From NCBI GenBank assembly GCA_024364735.1, contig JAGFNQ010005394.1, positions 133,336 through 197,335 on the forward strand: 64,000 bases of DNA, given 5' to 3'. The stretch comes from Boesenbergia rotunda. Lineage: Eukaryota; Streptophyta; Magnoliopsida; Zingiberales; Zingiberaceae. The notes under the pieces were generated by a model. The model had not been told where the DNA came from and did no database searches. It was given only the letters and a program-made list of their open reading frames with translations. Each line of letters opens with the position of its first letter. Positions within the stretch are counted from its first letter, which is position 1. A program made the position numbers and the translations under genes. Of the stretch, positions 11,281-21,400 are shown in pieces.

Positions 11281-12382
11281 TCCCGATCAGATCTGTCGTC
11301 GTCGTGAGGTCGCCGAGTCGCCAGTAGTGTAGAGTTCATCGAGTTCTTTGTTTTCTTCATCATTTTTCCTAGTTTTTTTCTCAGATCGCATGCGCGACCA
11401 CATCGGATTCAGATCTTCTCAAGTTTCAGATCATCAAAGTAAGTCTTCTTGTTCAGTTTTGCTAACCAATTCTCGCAGCTGAGAGGAGCAAAGGGGAGGG
11501 TATCACCGGAGTTCCATTCCACCGATTTCTTCCACTTGATCGCAGGTTTTCATTGACCGAAGCTGAGGGATTGTTAGGAGGGGTTCTCCGACGCTGTTCT
11601 GAAGATTTTGGCTCGATCGCGAATCAGCGCGTCAAGAAGAAGAGTTCGGCTTCAGCTACTGACCGATCGTGGTGACCAGATAGAGATGCCTCTGATCGGT
11701 CCCGTGACCGATCAGAAGAGGACCTGATCGGTCAATTGGCTGATCAGGAAGAGCAGAACAACCAGATTCACAGCAATTGAGCAAGGAAATTTTCTTCGTT
11801 GGTTTTCGAGTTCAGAGGGTTTCTAGCTCATCCTTTGTGTGACGGCAAAGGGAAGTCTTGATTAGAAACTGATTTGATGTTTAATTTAGGATAGATTTTA
11901 GTTCTAAGCATTTACTTTCTTCAATTGTTCAAGCTTGTTTCAACTACATTTCAAATCAAGTTCTTAAGTATCATTTTGTTCTAGTTTCCAATTTCTGCAA
12001 TTCATTTTCTGCAATTAGTTTCCTGCAAGTAATTCTTAAGTTTCAACTTCATCGTTTGAATTTAAGTGCTTAGTTCTTCAAATAGGTTAAGTGCAGTTCT
12101 TGTAATTTCCCAATTCGTTCCATGCTTTAGTTAAGTCCATTATATTCTGTTTCGTATTGTTGCTGTCATTTTCTTATCGCAAAAATCTCCCATTTTATCT
12201 AGAAAACCCAAATCATTAAATGACAATAACTTTCAAGCTTGAGTTAAACATTCACAACTAGTCCTTGGAAAAATATGACCTGAGGCCCCTATCCTACATT
12301 TTATCTTATTAGCCAAGGGTTTTCAGTTTATAAATATCTAAATTTGAGGCCCATTCGTGACACTTGTATTGGGATAACAACA

Positions 12383-12930
12383 GCGCCCCCTGATAGGGTG
12401 TTCAGAAACACCCGACACTTCACACCATCTGTGTATTGGTGTAATACTGTCGTGTTTTCGAACTTATAGATGTGGTCTTCTGGATCTGTTTTCCCATAAT
12501 AATCAATAATGCCCAGACCACGAAACTGTTTAGGCATAGGGTCCGTTATGATGTCAGGGGCAAAAGGCATACACGAGGACTTCAGGAGAACCTTGGCGGG
12601 CTCACTCTTCTCCTGCCCATCTTCATGTCGTAGAACACTGGAGGCGGCGGAGTGCGCTTTCTCCATTTCTCCCCTAGAATCTCGCCTACGCCCCGGAGCT
12701 ATCAATGTCGGCGCTCCTAGTGGGGAGACAAATCTTTGGTTCCGATTGTGTGAGGTAGACACCCTTGGGATCTCGGCCTGCATCGGGGTCGTTCATTGAA
12801 AAGTGGCTTGCTCAATCTAATGCTGCTCCAGTGCTCCTTTGACGGTGTTGGTAACTAAGCGATCCAACTCCTCTCGTGTCAAAATGATGGGTTGTCCCTA
12901 TGGTTCCGTCCTTGCAGTGTTTCTTCTGGT
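12383..12930 (-). pseudogene. Tat1 gag, N-terminal half, broken
   Basis: From about 12925 leftward the frames read GQPIILTREELDRLVTNTV, two stops, MQAEIPRVSTSHNRNQRF, then FAPDIITDPMPKQFRGLGII, DYYGKTDPEDHIYKFE and LHQYTDGVKCRVFLNTLSGG up to 12383. The Y-x-G-x-T-D-P-E-x-H and C-R-x-F-x-x-T-L-S-G signatures are typical of the Tat-lineage capsid. Frame and sense continue at 10154 beyond the solo LTR. The gag begins about 25 bases downstream of the leader at 12946-12964, as expected. Confidence 0.88.
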
Positions 12931-12945
12931 GCTTAGACTAGCTTA

Positions 12946-12964
12946 CCACAGACGGAGCCAAAAC
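12946..12964 (-). other. Tat1 primer-binding/leader region
   Basis: On the minus strand this reads TTTTGGCTCCGTCTGTGG, very close to the TTTGGCGCCGTCTGTGG that follows the 5' LTR of Tat-lineage elements. It marks the left edge of the 5' LTR. Confidence 0.75.
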
Positions 12965-12965
12965 T

Positions 12966-13037
12966 TATTCCGGAAGTGAACGACATGGATGATGAATCAC
13001 CGAAGCACAACCCAGGATGACAACCACGAGAGGAGGA
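12966..13037 (-). mobile_element. Tat1 5' LTR, 3'-end piece cut by E4
   Basis: This short piece lies between the Tat leader and the E4 insertion. It ends with the E4 target duplication GAGGA (13033-13037). The rest of the LTR continues at 20712. Confidence 0.7.
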
Positions 13038-14472
13038 TGTGGGGACTGGTGCCGTCGATAGAGGGGGTGAATATCGACTCGTTAAAAATTCTTCGGAAAG
13101 CGTGTGTTTCGATCGTTCTAGACAGAGAGTTAGTGCACAGCGGAAATAATAAAGAACAAAAATGAAAGACACGTGTACACACGGGATTTACTTGGTTCCC
13201 AACCCCCCAGGGTCAGTACATCCAAGGCCTAAGCATGGGAAACTCCCATCCACTAATGGTCTCATTTCCGGACTTTCCAGAGGCGAAGAAACCCGTCTTA
13301 CAGTGCACAATTTACAATAAAAAAGATAGATAAATTAATTGCATAAAAGTAAATCAAACCAAACGAAATGTCGACGATCCCGACCGATCTGGAACTCTGA
13401 AGTGCCGCGCACTTCCTCTTGGAGTCTCCTTGGTTGCAGAGCATTGTCTCGAGCAGTTTTTCTTCGCACAGAACACTTAGAACTCGGAATTGGTGTTCTG
13501 AGTTGAGGGGTCGAACCCTTTATATAGCTTCTTAACGGGCGACCTAGATCCTCTGGGCGCCTCAGTTGCGGTAAAAAATCCATCCAAATCATGAACTTCA
13601 CGAAGCTGATAAAACCTGCCTTATCGGGTACCTGTATATAAGGGGGCGCCTGATTCGTTCAGGTGCCTGACGTAATGGGGGCGCCTGTATCAATGGGGGC
13701 GCCCAAGAAGCTGTGTTTCAGCCTCTTTCGTGTTTGTTTGCCTGCCTTGCCTCCAATTCTAGGTACCTAGAAAATACACAAACACAAGACAAACAAATAT
13801 ATATCCTTAGCCTTAAAGATTGGTTCTGACTTTGGGTTTCTCGCAAAACCCTAGGTCGAACCGACGCCTATGTTCCCATCCTGGGGAACATTATTATATT
13901 ATTAAACATTGAAACACTCGAGGAGGACATCACTGATGCTTCTTGCACCAACAATCTCCCCCTTTCGCCTACTCCACTTAGGAGAAGGTTGCAACCCGGC
14001 TCATCCGGTTGGACTTTTGCCCAGCTTCACTCACCAGGACTTTTGCCCAATCTTACGACCAGGACTTCGTGCCCAGTCCACGACCAGAACTTATTGATCA
14101 GCTTCACTCACCAGGACTTTTGCCCAGCTTCACTTACCAGGACTTTGTGCCCAGTCCACGACCAGGACTTATTGCCCAACCCTATGTCAGGACTTCGGTG
14201 CCCAGCCCTCGGCCAGGACTTATTGCCCAATTCCTCGAATCAGGACTTCGTGCCCAACTCTCGATCAGGTCTTCGGTGCCCAACCCTCGGTCAGGACTTA
14301 GTGCTCAATTCTTCGAACCAGGACTTATTGCCTAGGTTAACTAGGACTTTCATTCACTTTGGTATTCCTTTCTTGACTAACCCTTCCTTGTTCTAATATA
14401 TCACAAACTTAAGCATATTGTTAAACATTGAAACACTCGAGGAGGACATCACTGATGCTTCTTGCACCAACA
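13038..14472 (-). repeat. E4 3' LTR (1435 bp)
   Basis: It matches 19319-20711. It differs by an extra copy of the polypurine tract plus LTR start (13891-13962) and many point changes. A TATATA box on the minus strand lies near 13519. A (C)CAGGACTT-x-TGCCCA tandem array lies at 13990-14335. A GGGGGCGCC palindrome group lies at about 13548-13705. Confidence 0.92.
13891..13962 (-). repeat. Extra polypurine tract plus LTR 5' start inside the E4 3' LTR
   Basis: In sense this reads GGGGAGATTG followed by the first ~60 bases of the LTR (TTGGTGCAAGAAGCATC...). It sits exactly after the GTTCCC/GGGAAC hairpin. The 5' LTR lacks it: there CTGGGGAAC passes directly into GTGCCTTTCGCC at 20188-20208. The true polypurine tract and LTR start recur at 14429-14487. 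Confidence 0.88.
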
Positions 14473-14487
14473 ATCTCCCCCTTTTTG
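14473..14487 (-). other. E4 polypurine tract
   Basis: In sense this is CAAAAAGGGGGAGAT, directly before the LTR start TGTTGGTGC. It is the priming site for plus-strand DNA. Confidence 0.88.
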
Positions 14488-15557
14488 ATGTTTGACAATA
14501 TCTTAAGTTAGATTGGATTAAAGGGCTAAGTTATAATCCTTGGGATAAAATGGGAAAAATTTGATCCTTTGAAAAAAATATTTTGATTTACATTTTGATC
14601 CTTGAAAAAAAATTTGATTCAAACTTTGATCCTTTGGGACAAATTTTCTAATTTAAGCTCTCTATTCCTTTGGGAGAAACAAAAATTTCTAACTTAAGCT
14701 CACTCTTCCCCTTTGTCATACATAAAAAAAATGACAAAAACACACTTGCACCAACAATAAAAATTTTAAAAAAAATTCTTTTCCTTTCGAAAGTACTTAG
14801 TATAATTTTTCTTTGAAAGCATATCATTTTTTATAAAACAATTTTTGTAACTCTTCCCTTTTGTGTTTTTTAAAAAACTAAGTACTAGTTAAAAAAACTA
14901 AGTGCTTAAATTGTACCACAAAAAATTGTAGTTTGAAAAGTATTGTGCATTTTGGAAAAATATTTTGAACTTAGAAAATTTTGCACTAAGAAAAATATTG
15001 CCTTAGAAAAACTTTTCATTTAGAATAGATTTTAAAAAATGCACTCATAAAAGATTTTCATTTAAGAAAAATTATGCACTTTTTAGAAAACATTTTCACT
15101 TAGAGAAATATAGTGCATTTAGAAGAATACTTTAAAAAATATTGTGCAGCAAACTTGTACTTTGAAAGATTTTTTACACTTAAAACATTAGTACTTTGAA
15201 AAATATTGGAAAAAAATTGTTCTTTGAAAAATCTTGCACTTAACACATTTTCTTTTTCAAAAAACCGATATTGTACTTAGTATTTTGAAAAATATTAACA
15301 AAACAATTTGTACTTTGAAAAATATTTTGCACTTTAGAAAAATATTAGTATTTTGAACATATTTTGCACTTTTGAAAAATATTAGTATTTTGAAAATATT
15401 TGTACTTTGAAAAATATTAGTACTTTGAAAAATGTTTGTACTTTGAAAAATATTTGTACTTTGAAAAATATTTGTACTTTGAAAAATGTTAGTATTTTGA
15501 AAAATATTATTACTTTAAAAAATATTAGTGAACTTTTGAAAACACAATATTTTACTT
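14488..15557 (-). repeat. E4 interior: AT-rich, with a TACTTTGAAAAATATT minisatellite
   Basis: There is no coding sequence. Degenerate units of 16-20 bases built on TACTTTGAAAAATATT recur from about 15130 and become near-perfect at 15400-15500. Longer decayed units fill 14760-15130. Confidence 0.8.
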
Positions 15558-16345
15558 GACTTGGTTTCTTTTCCAGTTTGACACAATCCTAGGAAACCTT
15601 GTTAACTACAAGGACATTTCCCTAAGTGTCCAGGAAATTCTTCAAACTCAAGTAAATATTATTTTCAAAAGTGATTCCAAAATTTTTTTTGGAAGTGATA
15701 GTATAATAAAAAATGAGTTAAAATGATAGTATTTTGAAAGGGAAAATGCTTATGTTTTCAAAAGGATTTTGAAAATACAGTGTATGAAAACATATTATTT
15801 TGAAATGTTCAATAATTCTTTTAATTTGACCTCCCCCTAAATTTGACACAGTCCTTGGAAGCTTGTTGACTACAAGTAATCTTCCTCTGAGTCTTTAGGG
15901 TTTAATTCAGATCAAAGGAATTTTCTAATAATTTCAAAAAATAATTGTCAGAAATAATTTCTTTTGATTTACAATCCCCCTAAATTTGACACATCCTAGG
16001 AGTGCTTGTAGATCATGAAGTAGACTTCCTCTGTGTCTTTGGGGTTTATCAAAATCAAAAGGGAAATAAGCACAATGCATTTTGAAATATTAACATTTCG
16101 AAGGATACAAATGAGTATTTGAAAGACATATTTTGAAATGATAGTAATTTGTAAAGCATAGTTTTCGAAAAATATTTTTAAGTGATTGTAATTTTTAAAT
16201 CACAGTTTTCGAAAGATCCAAAAAAATTTCGAAAGATCCAAAAAAATCACTTTTAAAAATACTCCCCCTGTATCCGACACCTCTGACTCTATCGAAGTGC
16301 CTTAAGAGACATTAGTGTTGACCTAAAAGGCTTGTGTCTAATTGT
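15558..16345 (-). repeat. E4 interior: hairpin modules shared with E3
   Basis: Modules at about 15558-15655, 15825-15915, 15965-16065 and 16255-16345 match those of E3 at 48165-48850 in reverse orientation. In sense the best ones hold GGAAR, CCTTGT or CTTGT, loop AGTYA, ACAAG(G), then YTTCC, followed by an AGGAYTGTGTCAA box. Three of them end in a G-rich tract such as TTTAGGGGGAG. Confidence 0.8.
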
Positions 16346-16689
16346 GTAGGTCAAACAAATTTTTGAAAAAGATATAATTTTGAAAATGTATAATATATAA
16401 GCACTCAGATAAGCATGAAATCCATAAAAACATTATTATGTTAAAAAATTATTTTAAAAATAGATTTTTATGAAAATATCCTAAGAATTTTGGAAAACAT
16501 TTTTGAAAAGCATTTTTCAATTTATTAGTCCTTAACATCTCACCCATTCTTAATGTCTTAGTACAAGCATGCATGGTTGTCTTATGGGTGTATTGTGAGA
16601 TGCTTGAATAATTTTCTTTGAATTATTGTAAAATTTAAGATTTAATTAAAACTTGTGTTAGATTCAAATTTATCAAATAGTAAATTGAA

Positions 16690-16985
16690 TTTGAGTTTCA
16701 ATAATTGGCTTCCAGGTCTTGGTGAGGCACAGAGGTCTTCTTTGGCCGTAGCCTTATTGGAGCAACAACCCTTTCCTTGACAAAGCCTTTTACCGAAAGT
16801 TCATTTTCAAATTACTTCTTGAAAAATTTTGGTCTAACAAGCTTAGGTTTTGGATCGGTAGCTTCGGCTAGTTCCACCAAACTAAACAGACCAAGTAGGG
16901 TACGCCTTACCTTACTTGACCTTGTTAGAAGGGCTTCCCTAACGTACTATAATCTCACCTCCACCTAATACTATGTTGTTCAAGT
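16690..16985 (-). pseudogene. E4 relic reading frame conserved with E3
   Basis: The minus strand reads SLVELAEATDPKPKLVRPKF, an in-frame TAA after FFKK, then FENELSVKGFVKERVVAPIR and LRPKKTSVPHQDLEANY, then a stop. E3 holds the same block at 46966-47190 with one frameshift. Differences between them are largely conservative at the protein level, so it was probably once translated. I do not recognise the protein. It lies between the gag and the polypurine tract, where other elements carry pol or an extra ORF. Confidence 0.6.
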
Positions 16986-17023
16986 TTCAAGTAAGTCTTT
17001 TTCCTATCTAACCATTCTGAATC

Positions 17024-17345
17024 TGTTGGTGTAAGATGCATCAGCGATGTCCTCCTCTAAGTGTTTCAATGTTTGACAATATGCTTAAGTCAGTGATACA
17101 TTGAACAAGGGAAGGGTAGTCAAGAAAACTGGACCAAAGTGATGAAAAGTCCGAGTTAACCTAGGCACTAAGTCCTGGTTCGTGGAATTGGGCACTAAGT
17201 CCTGGCCGAGGGCTGGGCACCTAAGACCTGACCGAGGGTTGGGTACTAAGTCCTGATCATGGATTGGGCACTAAGTCCTGGCCAAGGGCTGGACACCTAA
17301 GACTTGACCGAGGGTTGGGCTCTATCGAAGGCACCGGTCCCCACA
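17024..17345 (+). mobile_element. Inverted 322-bp mini-LTR of the E4 family inside E4
   Basis: It starts TGTTGGTGTAAGATG and ends CACCGGTCCCCACA on the plus strand, the reverse of the surrounding E4. The first ~290 bases match the E4 LTR start, including five AAGTCCTGG-type units. The sequence then jumps to the last ~27 bases of the LTR (CTCTATCGAAGG...). About 1.07 kb, including the TATA region, is missing. I see no matching 5-bp duplication (GAATC on the left, AAATT on the right). Confidence 0.8.
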
Positions 17346-18269
17346 AAATTATGCATAAAATTAAACATGAATGACATGATAGATATATAAAAAAATAGCA
17401 AATGCATGAGCATAACATTTATGCATGATTCAATCAAGTCAAGACATTTTAATTAAGTTTCTAATAATGTATCAAATTCCCGATTTGATACATATTGTGT
17501 GAACCCGCGAATATACCAACCCACTTTGACATATTTAATTTCATTAAATTGATTGTTGCAATTGGGTAAAATTTTTATTTAATCTGAGTTTAAGTTATTA
17601 AGAATTATTAAAACAAATTAGAGAATTAATTAATTTAGATTTAACGTTGACGTTAATTAAGAATTAATTTGAGTTAAGTTAATTAAGAATTAATTGGATT
17701 TAATTAAGGTTAAAATAACTAAGATTTAATTAAGGTTAAAATAATTAAGATTTAATTAAGGTTAAAATCATTAAGATTTAATTAAGGTTTAATTAGGATT
17801 AAATTAATTGAAGTTTAATTAGGATTAACTTAATTGAAGTTTAATTAGGATTAAATTAATTGAAGTTTAATTTGGATTAAATTAATTAATGTTTAAAATA
17901 ATTTAAGTTTAATTAGAATTAAATTAATTAATGTTTAAATTGATTGAAGTTTAATTAGGATTAAATTAATTAGGATTAAATTAATTGATATTGAATTAGA
18001 ATTAAATATATTAATGTTTAATTTAAGTTGTTAAAAATTAATTAGGATTAATTGAAGTTAAAATAATTAAGGATTAAGGTAAAAATTAACTAAGATTTAA
18101 TTACGGCTGAAATAATTAAGGATTAAATTAAGGTAAAAATTAATTAAGATTTAATTACGGTTGTTAAGATTTACTTTGATTTAAGTTTCAAAATTTCTAG
18201 GTTAATTAGTAGTTGTGGGTTTAATTGCATTATTTTCATTATTTCAAAAATGTCTGACTTATTTATTAT
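17346..18269 (-). repeat. E4 interior: AT-rich tandem repeats
   Basis: Units such as TAATTAAGATTTAATTAAGG and GAAGTTTAATTAGGATTAAA (20-26 bases) recur from about 17570 to 18180 with drift. No coding sequence is visible. Confidence 0.8.
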
Positions 18270-19236
18270 TTATTCTTCATTTAATTTTTCAAGTTTTTCT
18301 AACACTTCTGCTTTGTTTGAATTTTTGTAGATTTTATTAACTGTAGCCTTGATTCTAGAAAATTCATCTTCCTCATCATCCTTATCATCGAAATTATATC
18401 CTTCTATATCTTCATAGTAAGTGGAGTAGTTTTCAGGCCTACTAATTAATGTTTTATAATTATCTTTGAGATTATCCAAAAATTAATAATTAAATCATCA
18501 TCAAGAATGATTTTATCTTCACTATCCTCAAAAATATATTTGATATCCTCCGAAATATGTTGAATATCCTCAAGTTCATTTTTAACGTTCTCAAAATTAT
18601 TTTCAGAATTATCCTTAATATTTTCAGAATTATCTTTAATATTTTCGGAAGTATTTTCAGGATTATCCTCAATATTTTCAGAAGTATTTTCAGGATTATG
18701 CTTAATATTTTCAGGATTATTTTCAGAATTATCCTTAATATTTTCAGGATTATTTTCAGAATTATCCTTAATATTTCAGGATTATTTTCAGAAAAATTAT
18801 TAGAATTAATTCTAAAAAACATTGCATTGATATTAAAAATTAATGAGTTGATATATGATATTTTAATATTATCTACATTTGGTAATAGGTTATGCAAAAT
18901 GTTAATTTGACTATGCAATAATTCTAATTTTTCAGAAAAATTAACTAAGTTATTATCATAAGACGGTGCAAGAATTTGAAAATCTTTACGAACATAAACT
19001 TTTCGTACCTTTAACGGACACTGATTCTTGTAGTGTCCGTGCTTTTGACATTTGAAACACTTTATATGACTCTTGTCCCTCCGAACTTCGGGCGCTGGTA
19101 CCTCCTTTGCTGTCGGTGATGAAGATCGAGTCTTACGAGTAGGATACTGATTTTTATATTGTCCTCTCTTCCTGCACTTGAAACATATAATATGAAATTT
19201 GAAATTGACCATAATTAAGAAAAATACCTGATTCAC
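18270..19236 (-). pseudogene. E4 gag remnant: zinc knuckles plus Asn/Glu-rich repeats
   Basis: A first knuckle reads CFKCRKRGQYKNQY, with the histidine and last cysteine lost. A second, CFKCQKHGHYKNQC, keeps the CCHC ligands. A short coiled-coil-like part (NFSEKLELLHSQINILHNLL) follows. A one-base deletion near 18775 shifts the frame. In the other frame an acidic repeat of SEN, PEN, NIKDN type units continues to about 18480. The tail at 18479-18270 reads YYEDIEGYNFDDKDDEEDEF and ends in a stop. The capsid part is absent, because the knuckle begins only ~60 bases after the primer site. CCHC knuckles bind RNA for packaging. Confidence 0.78.
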
Positions 19237-19304
19237 CCCTGGGCTCCCCCTTAACTCCTGGCGTCTTTGCTCCGTCGGCTGTTAGTCCGGTGAAGAGCTA
19301 CTAG

Positions 19305-19316
19305 GCTCTGATACCA
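19305..19316 (-). other. E4 primer-binding site (tRNA-iMet)
   Basis: The minus strand reads TGGTATCAGAGC two bases after the 5' LTR. It is complementary to the 3' end of plant initiator tRNA-Met, the primer used by Copia-type elements. Confidence 0.92.
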
Positions 19317-19318
19317 CT

Positions 19319-20711
19319 TGTGGGGACCGGTGTCGTCGATAGAGGGGGGGGGGTGAATATCGACTCGTTAAAATTTTTCAGAAAGCGTGTCTTTCGATCA
19401 TTCTAGACAGAGAGTTAGTGCGCAGCGGAAATAATAAAGAACGAAAATGAAAGACACTTATACACACGGGATTTACTTGGTTCCCAAGCCCCCAGGGTCA
19501 GTACATCCAAGGCCTAAGCACGGGAAATGCCCGCCACTAATGGTCTCCTTTTCGGACTTTTCGGAGGCGGAGAAACCCGTCTTACAGTGCACAATTTACA
19601 ATAAAAAAGATAGAGAAATTAATTGCATAAAAGTAAATCAAACCAAACGAAATGTCGACGATCCCGACCCATCTGGAACTCTGAAGTGCCACACACTTCC
19701 TCCTGGAGCCTCCTTGGTCGCAGAGCATTGTCTCGAGCTGTTTTTCTTCGCACAGAACGCTTAGAATGATCTCAGAATTGATGTTTTGAGTTGAGGGGTC
19801 AAACCCCTTTATATAGCTTCTTAACGGGTGCCCTAAAGCCTCTGGGGCGCCTCAGTTGCGGTCAAAAATCCATCCAAATCGTGAACTTCGCGAAGCTAAT
19901 AAAACCTGCCTTATGGGGTGCCTGTGTTGAAGGGGGTGCCTGATTCATTCAGGCGCCTGACTTAATGCCGACGCCTGGCTTCTTGGGGTGCCTGTATCAA
20001 TGGGGGCGCCCAAGAAGCTGTGTTTCAGCCTCTTTTGTGTGTGTTTGCTTGCCTTGCCTCAAATTCTAGGTACCTGCAAAATACATAAACACAAGACAAA
20101 CAAATATATATCCTTAGCCTTAAAGATTGGTTCTGACTTTGGGTTTCCCTGGAAACCCTAGGTCGAACCGACGCCTATGTTCCCATCCTGGGGAACGTGC
20201 CTTTCGCCTACTCCTCTTAGGAGAAGGTTGCCACCCGACCCATCCGGTTGGACTTTTGTCCAGCTTCACTCACCAGGACTTTTGCCCAATATTACGACCA
20301 TGACTTCATGCCCAGTCCACGACCAAGACTTATTGCCCAGCTTCACTCACCAGGACTTTTGCCCAGCTTCACTTACCAGGACTTCGTGCCCAGTCCACGA
20401 CCAGGACTTATGACCCAACCTTATGTCAGGACTTCGGTGCCCAACCCACGGCCAAGACTTATTGCCCAATTCCTCAAATCAGGACTTCGTGCCCAACCCT
20501 CGGGCAGGTCTTCGGTGCCCAACCCTCGGCCAAGACTTAGTGCCCAATTCTTCGAACCAGGACTTATTGCCTAGGTTAACTAGGACTTTCCTTCACTTTG
20601 GTACTCCTTTCTTGACTAACCCTTTCTTGTTCTAATGTATCACTAACTTAAGCATATTGTTAAATATTGAAACACTCGAGGAGGACATCACTGATGTTTC
20701 TTGCACCAACA
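19319..20711 (-). repeat. E4 5' LTR (1393 bp)
   Basis: The ends are TGTTGGTGCAAG and GGTCCCCACA in sense, paired with 13038-14472. The minus-strand TATA is CTATATAAAG at 19807-19816. Upstream of it (19840-20010) lie GGGGCGCC-type palindromes. At 20141-20158, 20162-20172 and 20179-20196 are three consecutive hairpins also present in E3. At 20230-20570 lies the AAGTCCTGG/GGGCAC repeat array. Confidence 0.92.
19807..19816 (-). promoter_or_regulatory. E4 LTR TATA box
   Basis: CTATATAAAG on the minus strand, about 490 bases before the LTR end. The same box occurs in the other LTR near 13519. Confidence 0.7.
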
Positions 20712-20716
20712 GAGGA

Positions 20717-21400
20717 TGCTAGCGCCTGCAAAGTTAACATAAGCGTAAAAAGGGGTGCACCGGAAGGATTTCCGATGGAGCCCTCTCCAATGCTCAAGTC
20801 AGAGATCTCACTTTTAAGGAGGAAAATGAAGAACCAAAAGTATTTGACCTTTAGAAACCTTACCCCCTTTACCTGGGTGCTGTAGCATCTTATATACCTG
20901 ATGTCTCCCTCCCCACATGTCTCCACCTTTTCCTCCTCGTTTAATGGTCATTAGTTATATGATAGCTATCATCCCCCCCCCCCCCCCCCCCCCCATCATG
21001 GCTGGTAACGGTCATCATAACTATTAAGTCCATCATTATCAGACGTTACAGGCAATAACTACCAACCCGAGCCTCCGGTATTGGAAGGGAGGGAAGGTAC
21101 TCAATGTTTTGATCTCTTATCCCTGAGTTGTTCTCTGGACTCCACTTTCCCGAGATGGTCTTGGGGTCTTACCTCCCGGGCTGAGTTCGACGACTTTCAT
21201 CACTCTCCCGAGATAGTTTTGGGAGCCTAAGCTCCCGGTCTGGGGGGGGGGGCCTTTCCCAATTCTCCCTAGATGATCTCGAGTCTGCCTTCTCTAGTTG
21301 GTCTCGGGAATCCGAGATCCCAGTCTGCACCGCCACGTAGCTTTCTCATGCCACGTGTCCTGTCCAGCTACTCACCCCTATTAGATGCAATTTTATTATC
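20717..21400 (-). mobile_element. Tat1 5' LTR, main piece (right end approximate)
   Basis: The sequence resumes after the E4 target duplication. A minus-strand TATATAAG near 20888-20896 fits a promoter in sense with Tat1. Upstream of it lie a run of 22 C at 20973-20994, a run of 11 G at about 21242-21252 and repeated TCCCGAG boxes (21150-21230). The outer LTR end is not clear. A CA somewhere between 21370 and 21420 is likely, but its partner LTR is outside the window. Confidence 0.6.
20973..20994. repeat. C22 homopolymer
   Basis: Twenty-two consecutive C, flanked by GATAGCTATCAT on the left and ATCATGG on the right, in the Tat1 LTR upstream of its TATA box. Confidence 0.9.

Larger units (their letters stand above)
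10155..12382 (+). mobile_element. Solo LTR, 2.2 kb, TSD GCGCC, carrying plastid DNA
   Basis: The insert starts TGATAACTACC and ends GGGATAACAACA. The flanks are GCACC at 10150-10154 and GCGCC at 12383-12387, a 5-bp duplication with one mutation. Its removal restores the gag reading TLSGG-AQRWF. A TATAAAAA at 11273-11280 followed by a GC-richer leader fits a plus-strand U3/R boundary. Motifs such as GATCTGAGCCATCC recur on both sides of the plastid insert (about 10447 and 11114), so these halves are the LTR proper. The part at 11650-11755 has inverted GATCGGTC and GACCGATC repeats like those of E2. No gag or pol is present. I cannot name the parent family. Confidence 0.8.
13038..20711 (-). mobile_element. 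E4: pol-less LTR retrotransposon (TR-GAG-like), 7.7 kb
   Basis: The two flanking repeats are LTRs with ends TGTGGGGAC...CACCAACA on the plus strand. A perfect TSD GAGGA lies at 13033-13037 and 20712-20716. The sense strand is minus: 5' LTR 19319-20711, primer site 19305-19316, decayed gag 18270-19236, polypurine tract 14473-14487, 3' LTR 13038-14472. No protease, RT or integrase can be found in the 4.8-kb interior, which is AT-rich and full of tandem repeats. The two LTRs differ by many substitutions and indels, so it is much older than E3. Its interior is collinear with E3 in parts (16690-16985 and 15558-16345), so the two families share an ancestor. Confidence 0.9.

Noticed and set aside
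13989..14396. Repeat-rich ORFs (GLLPSFTHQDF-type) at 13989-14396 and 20177-20635, and SPGFTHRD-type at 43421-43876
   Set aside because: Translations of tandem LTR repeats on the non-sense strand, with no start context or domain.
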